From positions 1 to 5,074 of the forward strand of contig JAGTAM010000443.1 in NCBI GenBank assembly GCA_023422485.1: a stretch of 5,074 bases of DNA. Reading direction: 5' to 3'. The position numbers and the translations under genes were made by a program. The notes beneath the pieces are model-generated. The model ran no database searches, was not told the origin of the DNA, and saw only the letters and a program-made list of their open reading frames with translations. Source of the stretch: Pseudomonadota bacterium. GTDB lineage: Bacteria > Pseudomonadota > Alphaproteobacteria > Rhizobiales > Beijerinckiaceae. Of the stretch, positions 1 to 5,074 are shown piece by piece (the first letter of the stretch is position 1; the number at the start of each line of letters is the position of its first letter).

Positions 1-531
1 CGCATTCATGCTGCGCCGCTCGGCCTCGACCAGCAGCGAGAGCGGCGGTCCGGTCATCGCCCCGAAGGCGTTCAGCGCCCCCTGCATCGCGGTCTTGCGC
101 CGGTCGGGATCGCTCTCCCGCCGCACCAGGGTGACCTGCCGGTCGAGCATGGCGCGGGCCGCGCGCACATTGGCGAGCGGGCGGGTCCGGGCGACGTACT
201 GGATCCGATCCTCGAGGTTGGTGCTGGTCGCCATGCCGTTGCCGAGGGCGTCGTCGACACGGTTGAGCGCCTCATCGACCCGGTCGCGGGTCACCGACAG
301 GGCCTCGGGCGGCGCGTCCGGGTTGCCGATGCTCTCGATGGCGGCGAAGCCGTACTGCGCCAGCCGCCCGGAGAGTTCGGCGAGAAGCTCCAGCCGGTGC
401 TGCGCGGCGAGCGTGCGATCGATGACGTTCTCGGTCAGCCGGATCGACCACAGCACGCCGCCTGCCGCCAGCAGGGCGATCAGCGCCATGCCGCCGAGCA
501 GCAGGGCGAACCGGACTTTCAGCGAACGCAT
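1..531 (-). CDS. N-terminal fragment of a membrane-bound sensor protein (output domain off the window)
   Basis: This frame is open from an ATG at 531 to the left edge, 177 codons with no stop, so the gene is cut at its 3' end. The protein starts MRSLKVRFALLLGG. A positively charged N-tip is followed by one hydrophobic helix at about residues 8-28 and then RLTENVIDRTL. The rest (about 32-177) is polar and heptad-rich, with segments such as RDRVDEALNRVDDALG and RRESDPDRRKTAMQGALNAFG, and looks like a helical-bundle sensing domain. No second membrane helix is reached before the edge. This layout is common in methyl-accepting chemotaxis proteins, histidine kinases and diguanylate cyclases; which one cannot be told here. 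The start is supported by a GAGGGAG ribosome binding site 3 bases upstream, of which GAGG is 6 bases from the ATG. The gene follows a small gene by 87 bases with a hairpin between, so it may have its own promoter. Nothing links it functionally to fhc apart from position and strand. Confidence 0.75.
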   Translation of the reverse strand, partial: MRSLKVRFALLLGGMALIALLAAGGVLWSIRLTENVIDRTLAAQHRLELLAELSGRLAQYGFAAIESIGNPDAPPEALSVTRDRVDEALNRVDDALGNGMATSTNLEDRIQYVARTRPLANVRAARAMLDRQVTLVRRESDPDRRKTAMQGALNAFGAMTGPPLSLLVEAERRSMNA

Positions 532-534
532 GGT

Positions 535-541
535 CTCCCTC
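535..541 (-). promoter_or_regulatory. Ribosome binding site of the sensor gene
   Basis: On the minus strand this reads GAGGGAG, just ahead of the ATG at 531. It is one of the strongest Shine-Dalgarno matches in the window. It fixes the start of the sensor protein at the codon that gives a short basic tip plus a membrane helix. Confidence 0.6.
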
Positions 542-584
542 TCCGCGGCGGCGGGCGGACCATGTCACCGCCGGGGCAGGGTCT

Positions 585-609
585 CAAGCCGGCTCGCATT
601 GCCGGCTTG
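585..609. terminator. 9-bp perfect hairpin between the small gene and the sensor gene
   Basis: CAAGCCGGC at 585-593 is perfectly complementary to GCCGGCTTG at 601-609, with a 7-base loop (TCGCATT). It begins 10 bases after the stop codon of the small gene, where a transcript end is expected. No T-run follows on the minus strand (AGACCCTG), so it is not a textbook intrinsic terminator. It could instead be an attenuator, an RNA-stabilising 3' end, or a dyad in the upstream region of the sensor gene. The rest of the 532-618 gap shows only the sensor ribosome binding site; I see no convincing -35/-10 pair. Confidence 0.45.
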
Positions 610-618
610 TCCCGCTCG

Positions 619-825
619 TTACAGGTCGTTCGGCAGGCTGCCCTTGGGCGCGCAGCGCCAGCTCTTCACGTGGTAGTCGGGATGCTCCTCCTGCCACGCC
701 GCCAGGGTGCTCTGCGAGTTGCGCAGGCAGATGAACGTATTCGGGCTGTCGTAGGAGAGGTTGATCCGCTCCTCGTGGCACTTCGCCGGCTGGGCGATCA
801 GGCAGACGGACAGGAGCAGGAACAT
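619..825 (-). CDS. Small cysteine-containing protein with hydrophobic N-terminus, function unknown
   Basis: This reading frame gives 68 residues from an ATG at 825 to a TAA at 619-621. The N-terminus, MFLLLSVCLIAQPAKCHEE, is a short hydrophobic stretch that may be a signal sequence, though it lacks the usual basic tip. The remaining part (NTFICLRNSQSTLAAWQEEH then PDYHVKSWRCAP) is polar, with cysteines at 8, 16, 33 and 58 and tryptophans at 44 and 56. C33 and C58 could form a disulfide if the protein is exported. The pattern recalls small uncharacterised proteins of Rhizobiales with a C-x-E-R segment and a C-terminal W-R-C; this is from memory, not a search. A GAGG ribosome binding site lies 6 bases upstream. 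An in-frame ATG at 915 would add 30 residues of proline-rich, non-conserved-looking sequence and place the start inside the upstream hairpin arm, so I prefer 825. It stands alone between two hairpins, downstream of fhcC. No function is assigned. Confidence 0.62.
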   Translation of the reverse strand: MFLLLSVCLIAQPAKCHEERINLSYDSPNTFICLRNSQSTLAAWQEEHPDYHVKSWRCAPKGSLPNDL

Positions 826-831
826 GCGCGG

Positions 832-835
832 CCTC
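832..835 (-). promoter_or_regulatory. Ribosome binding site deciding the start of the small gene
   Basis: GAGG on the minus strand, 6 bases ahead of the ATG at 825. It favours the 68-residue form over the in-frame ATG at 915, which sits next to the hairpin arm. Confidence 0.5.
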
Positions 836-915
836 GGGCAGGAGGAGGGCGCGGGCGGCACGACTGATCGGTGTCCCACACCTTCGATCCGAGGCAAGGT
901 GGGAGAAACCGGCAA

Positions 916-947
916 GCCGGCAAGTCATTTTTCTGCGACTTGCCGGC
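916..947. terminator. 11-bp perfect hairpin after fhcC, probable end of the fhc transcript
   Basis: GCCGGCAAGTC at 916-926 pairs perfectly with GACTTGCCGGC at 937-947 around a 10-base loop (ATTTTTCTGC). It begins 24 bases after the fhcC stop codon, the expected place for the end of the operon transcript. On the minus strand the run of T lies before the stem (957-961), and TTGCCGGTTTC follows it, so this is not a classical U-tailed terminator. It may act as a 3' stabiliser or need a termination factor. An 8-base direct repeat (CCGGCAAG at 909-916 and 917-924) allows a second pairing register. The remaining part of the 826-971 gap shows no clear promoter for the small gene, only weak TTGCC-type matches. 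Confidence 0.55.
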
Positions 948-971
948 GGCTTTCGGAAAAATCGTGCCGGA

Positions 972-1769
972 TCAGGCCGCCACGAACAGCTCGCCCTTGC
1001 CGAGCGTCGCGAGATCGCCCGAGTAGCGCCGCAGCGTCCCGCCGAGGAGACCGGCCTGGGCGGCGCCGAGGCGCTTGAGGCTCTGGGCCAGCAGACGGAC
1101 GAAGACGAGATCCGGCGTGCCGGTCTCGACGAAGGTCGGCAGCAGCGCGCCGTGGCTGCCGGCGATCAGCGTGCCGCGGCGCATGCCGTAGCCCGGATGG
1201 TCGCCGAGTGCGCCGGAGACGACGATGGTGCCGGCGATCATGCGCGAACCGGCGAAGGCCCCAGCCGATCCGGCCAAAATCAGGCCCCGGCGCATGCGGT
1301 CGCCGAGATGGTCGCCGGCCGCGCCCTTGATGACGAGGGTCGCGCCGTCCAGTCCGGCCTTGGCGGCGTAGACTGCGCCGCCGGCGTGATCCCCGGCATC
1401 GCCTTCGATCGTGATCGTGCCGCCGGTGGCACCCGTGCCGGCATAGGGGCCGGCCGAGCCCGTGACGGTCAGCGAACCGGCCGCCATGCCCTCGCCGAGG
1501 CGCTGGCCGACATCGCCCTCGACGCGGATCGAGCCTTGCGACAGCGCGGCACCCACCCGGTCGAGCCGGGTCGAGCCGCCCTCGATCACGAGGCTGTCGG
1601 AGCCGTCGAGAGAGATCTCGAACGCCTCGCCGAGGGTCAGGCCGCGGCGGCTGGTGCCGATGGCGAGTCCGCCCGCCTCGACTTCGGAGAGGCCGCTCAG
1701 GGCAAGCGGGGTGATGTTGAGAAGGTCGACCCGCTCCGGCAGATCACCGCGCAGTCTCAGCGTGCTCAT
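972..1769 (-). CDS. fhcC: Formyltransferase/hydrolase complex subunit C (FwdC/FmdC-like)
   Basis: FhcC is a structural subunit of the cytoplasmic Fhc complex and a homologue of subunit C of archaeal formylmethanofuran dehydrogenase. It belongs to the family that shares the glycine-rich beta-helix with the C-terminal domain of glutamate synthase. The protein has 265 residues, the usual size for bacterial FhcC. After an N-terminal part (1-80), six glycine-rich turns of about 18-26 residues follow at about 85-204, for example GDVGQRLGEGMAAGSLTVTG, SAGPYAGTGATGGTITIEG and ALGDHPGYGMRRGTLIAG, as expected for a right-handed beta-helix. The C-terminal tail (about 205-265) is less repetitive. No catalytic residues are expected; in the known complex this subunit helps hold the assembly together. 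It is the last fhc gene: its start lies 10 bases after the fhcD stop, and a hairpin follows its own stop. The start ATG at 1769 is supported by TGAGGA at the fhcD stop. Confidence in the family is high; its exact contribution to assembly comes from family knowledge. Confidence 0.94.
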   Translation of the reverse strand: MSTLRLRGDLPERVDLLNITPLALSGLSEVEAGGLAIGTSRRGLTLGEAFEISLDGSDSLVIEGGSTRLDRVGAALSQGSIRVEGDVGQRLGEGMAAGSLTVTGSAGPYAGTGATGGTITIEGDAGDHAGGAVYAAKAGLDGATLVIKGAAGDHLGDRMRRGLILAGSAGAFAGSRMIAGTIVVSGALGDHPGYGMRRGTLIAGSHGALLPTFVETGTPDLVFVRLLAQSLKRLGAAQAGLLGGTLRRYSGDLATLGKGELFVAA

Positions 1770-1776
1770 CGTTGAG

Positions 1777-1782
1777 TCCTCA
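1777..1782 (-). promoter_or_regulatory. fhcC ribosome binding site sharing bases with the fhcD stop codon
   Basis: TGAGGA on the minus strand contains the fhcD stop codon TGA (1782-1780) and the Shine-Dalgarno core GAGGA, 7 bases ahead of the fhcC ATG. A ribosome finishing fhcD would cover the fhcC initiation site, so translation of the two is probably coupled. Confidence 0.6.
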
Positions 1783-2715
1783 TGCGGCGGGTTTCTCCAG
1801 CAGGTCGCGGAGGTGGTAGTGGTGCCGGCCGAGATTGCCGCCGTAATTGCCGGCGGTGACCGCGACCAGACCGTGCTTGGCGCCGACCTCGGTCGCGGCG
1901 TGGAGCGCCGCGCGCATCGACTCCGCGACGCCTTGCGAGGTCAGGGCGTCGATGACGATCTCCAGTACGACGCCGCATTCGGGCGGCAGCGCCGAGCCGG
2001 CACGACCCTTCAGGGTCGGGCAGTAGGCGTCATTGGTCGAGGCCATCATGCCCTTGGTGCGTCCGCCGACCTTCGAGCCCGAGCGGACGATGCCGCCGGG
2101 GAAGGGCAGGATCGCGCCGGGGACCGCCTTGGCGGCCTCGACGGCGATCTCGGCCACTTTCAGTGTCTCGGAATGGACCCGACCGAGGAACAGCAGGTTG
2201 CCGCCGCCGACCGCGCCGTCCACCGCGCGGGTCGAATCCTCGCACAGGAACTCGCCGTCCATGACGGGGATGCGCCAGTAGCGGCGCATCTTACCCTGCG
2301 CGTCGGGCAGCCGCTTGGCGACGGCGAAACCGTCGCCGAAATAGCGGATCGCCCCGCCGAGCTTGATCTTGTGCGGCCCCTCGACGCCGGCAAAGCACGC
2401 GGTGCCGGGGCAGGTGAGGATGCACTGGCCGACGCGCTTGAGGAGCTGCTCCTTCAGCCCGTTCGGCTCGAAGCCGAACAGCAGGATGCGCACGCCGGGC
2501 CGCCCGTCCGGCGTCTCGTCGGGCGAGAGCTCGGCGTCGATGCCGGCTTCTGCGCCGCAGCCGATCACCGAGGTGGCGAAGCCCGTCATCACGGTGGCCG
2601 CGATCATCGCCCATTTCGGCGTGTCGTTGGTCACGATGATCGCGGTGCCCGCGACGTCGAAGGCCTCGGCGAAGGTGTCCTCGACCTTGATGCCGTTGAG
2701 GATGAGGTCGCTCAT
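1780..2715 (-). CDS. fhcD: Formylmethanofuran:H4MPT formyltransferase subunit of the Fhc complex
   Basis: FhcD (Ftr homologue) transfers the formyl group between tetrahydromethanopterin and methylofuran. In methylotrophs it runs from formyl-H4MPT to formyl-methylofuran, which FhcA then hydrolyses. The protein has 311 residues, close to the roughly 300 typical of archaeal and bacterial Ftr. It shows the family N-terminus LILNGIKVEDTFAEAF (4-19), VIGCGAEAGID (50-60), GQCILTCPGTACFAGVEG (96-113), GGGNLLFLGR (170-179), and the long conserved stretch PFPGGIVRSGSKVGGRTKG (204-222) followed by MMASTNDAYCPTLKG. The C-terminus has AGNYGGNLGRHHYHLRDLL (288-306). I chose the ATG at 2715 because the Ftr family begins a few residues before the NG-x-x-x-EDTFAEAF motif. 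An in-frame ATG at 2742 overlaps the fhcA stop (TGATG) and would add nine residues (MGEGDGTKS). It lies between fhcA and fhcC in one operon. Identity is very secure. Confidence 0.97.
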   Translation of the reverse strand: MSDLILNGIKVEDTFAEAFDVAGTAIIVTNDTPKWAMIAATVMTGFATSVIGCGAEAGIDAELSPDETPDGRPGVRILLFGFEPNGLKEQLLKRVGQCILTCPGTACFAGVEGPHKIKLGGAIRYFGDGFAVAKRLPDAQGKMRRYWRIPVMDGEFLCEDSTRAVDGAVGGGNLLFLGRVHSETLKVAEIAVEAAKAVPGAILPFPGGIVRSGSKVGGRTKGMMASTNDAYCPTLKGRAGSALPPECGVVLEIVIDALTSQGVAESMRAALHAATEVGAKHGLVAVTAGNYGGNLGRHHYHLRDLLEKPAA

Positions 2716-2723
2716 CGATTTCG

Positions 2724-2727
2724 TCCC
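2724..2727 (-). promoter_or_regulatory. Weak ribosome binding site of fhcD
   Basis: GGGA on the minus strand, 8 bases ahead of the ATG at 2715. The match is weak; a better GAGGG sits farther off at 2732-2736. Initiation of fhcD may therefore lean on ribosomes arriving from fhcA, whose stop is only 26 bases upstream. Confidence 0.35.
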
Positions 2728-2741
2728 ATCACCCTCGCCCA

Positions 2742-4388
2742 TCACGCCCGGCACGCCACGTCTTCGAACGTCCCGGTGTTCTCCGGGAACGCGGCGTCCG
2801 GCACCGCGAAGGTGTCGAGCCCGGCGCCGAAGCGGTCCTGCAGGTAGCTCTCGGCGCGCTTCTCCATGCCGGCATCGGCCTCGACGTCGAGCGAGAGCGT
2901 TTTTCCGGAGAACCAAGCCACGACCTCGCCGTCCTCGACGATGGGCCGGCCGTCCTTCAGCACCAGCTTGGCGCGGGAGAACATCGCCGTGCGGTCCCGG
3001 TCGTCGCGGTAGATCGCGACGTCGGCCTTGGCGCCCTCACGCAGGTGGCCGCGATCGGTCAGGCCGAGCAGCTTGGCCGGGCCCGAACGGGTGAGCTGGG
3101 CGATCTCGCTGAACGTGTACTCGCGCTCGATCTTCGGCAGGCCGGAGCGCTCGCCGACCACCGCCGGCAGCGTCGCGATCTCCTTCGCGCGCTCCTCGGC
3201 ATCCATCAGCAGGTGGATGATGCGCGGATACTCGGTGAAGACGCCGCCATTCGGGTGATCGGTCGTCAGGATGGTGCGCTCCGGGTTCGAGGAGAGCAGC
3301 ATCAGCTCCAGGCCGATCGCCCATTGCAGCGACGAGACCGGACCGCGCGGCCGGTAGAGGAAGGGCACCACGCCGCCGCCCTCGGCATCGCCCGCCGAGA
3401 GCGCCCACTTCTTCGGCTTGGCGCCCTTCCGGCCGCCGAACTGGCGCAGGATGTCGAGCGAGATCGTCACCGTCTGGCCTAACACCACCTGACCCAGGTC
3501 GTAGGTCGCGTTGGGGTGCTCCTCCATCGCCGCGTTGATGCGCTCGGCCGCCGAGCGGAAGCCGCCCGTCATAGGGTTCTCGGGATCGACCACGCCATAG
3601 GCGTAGAACTGGGCGTGGGCGAAGTGGATGCGCCGGCCTTCCGCCGCCTCCAGCGTGGCGACGAGCGAGTCGTCACCGCCGGGCAGCCCGAGATTGTTGC
3701 AGTGGACGTGCAACGGGTGCGGCACGCCGATCTCTTCCACCGCGTCGAGGAGCGCCGACATGATCTTGCGGGTCGAGAGGCCGTAGCAGGGGATCTCGTC
3801 GTCGAGGCTGAGCTTCAAGACGCCGTCCTTGAAGGCCGAGGCGCCGCCCGCGTTGATGCACTTGACGCCCAGCCCCCGCGAATGGGCCAGCGTCTGCTGC
3901 ACGAGGTCGCGAACCGCGTTCTTGCCCTCGCCGTCGCGCAGGATCTGGAGCAGGTGGTCGTCGTTGCCGAGCACGGCGAGCCCGCCGCGGTCGAGCAGCG
4001 GAATGTCGGCGAGTTCGAGATGGGTCGCGAGCGCACTCGAGGGCGGCAGGGCCGGCTCGACGGCGGTCGTGTAGCCCATTCGCGCGTAGTTGGCGCCGAT
4101 CCAGCTTCCCGAGCCGCCGGCATGCGCGAAGGGATGGCCGTTGGGCGCGGATTCGCTGACGTAGAGGTCGGGCAGCAGCAGGCGGCTCATCACCACGTTG
4201 CCGCCGGCGATGTGCGAGTGGACCTCGACGCCGCCGGCCATCACCACGCAGCCGGTGGCGTCGATGGTCTGGTCAGGCGCGCGCTCGGAGGGGGCGATGA
4301 CGCGGCCGTCCTCGATCCAGACGTCGCCGACGGCGTCGCGTCCGGCCGTCGGATCGACCACCCGTCCGCCGTGGATACGGGTCAGCAT
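2742..4388 (-). CDS. fhcA: Formyltransferase/hydrolase complex subunit A, zinc formyl-methylofuran hydrolase
   Basis: FhcA hydrolyses formyl-methylofuran to formate and free methylofuran, the last step of the H4MPT-linked formaldehyde oxidation pathway. It is a homologue of FwdA/FmdA and a member of the amidohydrolase superfamily with a binuclear zinc site. The protein has 548 residues, a normal length. The expected metal-site signatures are present in order: VEVHSHIAGG (H57 and H59), GVKCINAGG (K176, the likely carboxylated lysine), LHVHCNNLGLPGG (H227 and H229), IHFAHAQFYAYG (H255 and H258) and TTDHPNGGVFTEYPR (D377). Ligand roles are taken from the FwdA family. Residues 1-50 and about 445-500 (LREGAKADVAIYRD, LVLKDGRPIVEDGEVV) form the small beta-sandwich typical of amidohydrolases. 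The ATG at 4388 overlaps the fhcB stop (ATGCTGA) and has GAAGGG upstream. The frame continues upstream to 4658, but that part is arginine-rich shadow of fhcB and is excluded. Nothing is broken or missing. Confidence 0.97.
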   Translation of the reverse strand: MLTRIHGGRVVDPTAGRDAVGDVWIEDGRVIAPSERAPDQTIDATGCVVMAGGVEVHSHIAGGNVVMSRLLLPDLYVSESAPNGHPFAHAGGSGSWIGANYARMGYTTAVEPALPPSSALATHLELADIPLLDRGGLAVLGNDDHLLQILRDGEGKNAVRDLVQQTLAHSRGLGVKCINAGGASAFKDGVLKLSLDDEIPCYGLSTRKIMSALLDAVEEIGVPHPLHVHCNNLGLPGGDDSLVATLEAAEGRRIHFAHAQFYAYGVVDPENPMTGGFRSAAERINAAMEEHPNATYDLGQVVLGQTVTISLDILRQFGGRKGAKPKKWALSAGDAEGGGVVPFLYRPRGPVSSLQWAIGLELMLLSSNPERTILTTDHPNGGVFTEYPRIIHLLMDAEERAKEIATLPAVVGERSGLPKIEREYTFSEIAQLTRSGPAKLLGLTDRGHLREGAKADVAIYRDDRDRTAMFSRAKLVLKDGRPIVEDGEVVAWFSGKTLSLDVEADAGMEKRAESYLQDRFGAGLDTFAVPDAAFPENTGTFEDVACRA

Positions 4389-5074
4389 GAGACACCCTTC
4401 TCGATGAGGCGGTCGCGGATGCGGGCGAGCACGTCGGCGGCCGTTTGTGCTTCGGCGGCGGTCTTGGGCTCGGCATAGGCGATGACGCCGCGCCGCTCGT
4501 GCCAGAGCGCGCCGCCGACGCTCTGGCCGGGCACGCCCACGGTGATGACGATGTCGGCGGTCTCGCCCGCGGCTTCGGGCGAGCCCTCGCCGACGATGGC
4601 CACGGTGGGTAGGCTGCCGAGCCAGGCCGGGCGCGGCGCCGGCAGCGAGGCGAGCCACAGGGCGGCATCGGCCTCGCCCGAAGCGATCTGGCGAGTGCTG
4701 TCGAAGCGCCAGGGATCGTGCTCGGGCTGATGCCGGCCGAAGCCGGTGCGGGGCGCTTGACCGGTGGTCCAGGCGGAGAGCTGCACCGCGGCGCGGCCCT
4801 GGAACGGGTCGGCCAGCGCCAGCGCGAAAAAGCGGGTGGATTCGTTGAGGTCGCGGATCAGGCCCTGGAGCATCTCCACGCCGAGTTCACCGACCTCTTC
4901 CGCGTCGTAGATCACGACGCCGTACTGCGCCGCGAACAGGCGCCGGGCGAGGTCGGCATAGGCCGCTTCACCGGCCAGATGCCCCCTGGCGAAGGCGCGC
5001 AGGTGCCCGAGCGACACGGCGAGTCCGCCGGCATCGGCGGCGTAGGCGACGTGGCGGGTCGCGCCGTTCTGTGG
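4382..5074 (-). CDS. fhcB: Formyltransferase/hydrolase complex subunit B, C-terminal part (5' end off the window)
   Basis: This frame is open from the right edge to a TGA at 4384-4382, giving the last 230 residues of the protein. The first visible residues are PQNGATRHVAYAADAGGLA, so the real start lies outside; a GTG at 5017 is internal. FhcB is related to subunit B of formylmethanofuran dehydrogenase (FwdB/FmdB), part of the molybdopterin oxidoreductase superfamily. The known M. extorquens protein lacks the metal-pterin active site and serves as a scaffold. Supporting features in the fragment are QYGVVIYDAEEVG (50-62), the DPWRFDSTRQIASGEADAAL segment (120-139), which parallels the stretch before VDAAL in FwdB, and VPGQSVGGALWHERRGVIAY (181-200), which parallels the G-x-E-x-E-G-T-x-x-R-x-D-G region of FwdB. 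The protein ends EKGVSC. The cofactor-binding half cannot be judged here. Identity rests on these motifs plus its place directly ahead of fhcA, with a 7-base overlap. Confidence 0.93.
   Translation of the reverse strand, partial: PQNGATRHVAYAADAGGLAVSLGHLRAFARGHLAGEAAYADLARRLFAAQYGVVIYDAEEVGELGVEMLQGLIRDLNESTRFFALALADPFQGRAAVQLSAWTTGQAPRTGFGRHQPEHDPWRFDSTRQIASGEADAALWLASLPAPRPAWLGSLPTVAIVGEGSPEAAGETADIVITVGVPGQSVGGALWHERRGVIAYAEPKTAAEAQTAADVLARIRDRLIEKGVSC
4395..4400 (-). promoter_or_regulatory. fhcA ribosome binding site inside the end of fhcB
   Basis: GAAGGG on the minus strand, 6 bases ahead of the fhcA ATG at 4388, lies within the last codons of fhcB. With the ATGCTGA overlap it points to coupled translation of fhcB and fhcA, and it selects 4388 over the upstream in-frame starts. 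Confidence 0.6.

Noticed and set aside
877..902. Possible operator dyad CACCTT...AAGGTG upstream of the small gene
   Set aside because: Only six paired bases with an 11-base spacer, broken beyond that. This is expected by chance in such sequence.
826..915. Longer 98-residue form of the small gene, starting at 915
   Set aside because: The added 30 residues are proline-rich and precede the hydrophobic N-terminus. The start would adjoin the hairpin arm, whereas the ATG at 825 has a well placed GAGG.
584..928. 114-codon minus-strand frame overlapping the small gene in another phase
   Set aside because: Its composition is Arg/Pro/Ala-rich shadow type, it runs through both hairpin regions, and it has no clear ribosome binding site. 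The 68-residue frame is better supported.
826..971. Promoter for the small gene
   Set aside because: Several TTGCC-like hexamers occur on the minus strand, but none has a credible -10 element at proper spacing, so I do not call one.
1462..2847. 461-codon open frame on the plus strand
   Set aside because: It lies antisense across the junctions of fhcC, fhcD and fhcA. The product is a low-complexity Arg/Ala/Gly/Asp string without recognisable domains, as expected from a GC-rich shadow of real genes.
3516..4478. 320-codon open frame on the plus strand
   Set aside because: Antisense to fhcA and the end of fhcB. Its sequence is rich in Val, Ala, Arg and His with no family features, and it arises from the third-position GC bias of fhcA.
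4389..4658. N-terminal extension of fhcA by 90 residues
   Set aside because: The extra stretch is an arginine-rich out-of-frame reading of fhcB. The normal family start (MLTRIHGGRVVDP) is at 4388 with its own ribosome binding site.

Overview
The window looks like chromosomal DNA of a methylotrophic alphaproteobacterium, most probably Methylobacterium or Methylorubrum. The DNA is very GC-rich with strong G/C third-position bias, and four consecutive genes encode the formyltransferase/hydrolase (Fhc) complex of tetrahydromethanopterin-dependent formaldehyde oxidation. From memory, the FhcD protein is very close to that of the M. extorquens group; no search was run. Every gene I can support is on the minus strand, so transcription runs from right to left.

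Right and centre (5074 to 972) holds fhcB (3' part only, cut by the right edge), fhcA, fhcD and fhcC, tightly packed. fhcB and fhcA overlap by 7 bases (ATGCTGA). fhcA and fhcD are 26 bases apart. fhcD and fhcC are 10 bases apart, with the fhcC ribosome binding site sharing bases with the fhcD stop codon. This looks like one translationally coupled operon for one protein complex. FhcD moves the formyl group from formyl-H4MPT to methylofuran, FhcA (a zinc amidohydrolase) hydrolyses formyl-methylofuran to formate, and FhcB and FhcC are structural relatives of the FwdB and FwdC subunits of archaeal formylmethanofuran dehydrogenase. The operon promoter lies beyond the right edge.

The 146-base gap from 826 to 971 carries an 11-bp perfect hairpin, the likely end of the fhc transcript, and the leader of a small gene. 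The small gene (825 to 619) encodes a 68-residue protein with a hydrophobic N-terminus and four cysteines, of unknown function. An 87-base gap (532 to 618) holds a second perfect hairpin. The left end (531 to 1) is the N-terminal 177 residues of a membrane protein with one N-terminal transmembrane helix and a helical, probably periplasmic, region, typical of a bacterial sensor (chemoreceptor, histidine kinase or cyclase). Its output domain is outside the window.

I found no tRNA, rRNA, CRISPR array, insertion sequence or phage gene. The Fhc complex is a described system. The least explained parts are the small cysteine-containing protein and the structured DNA between the genes.
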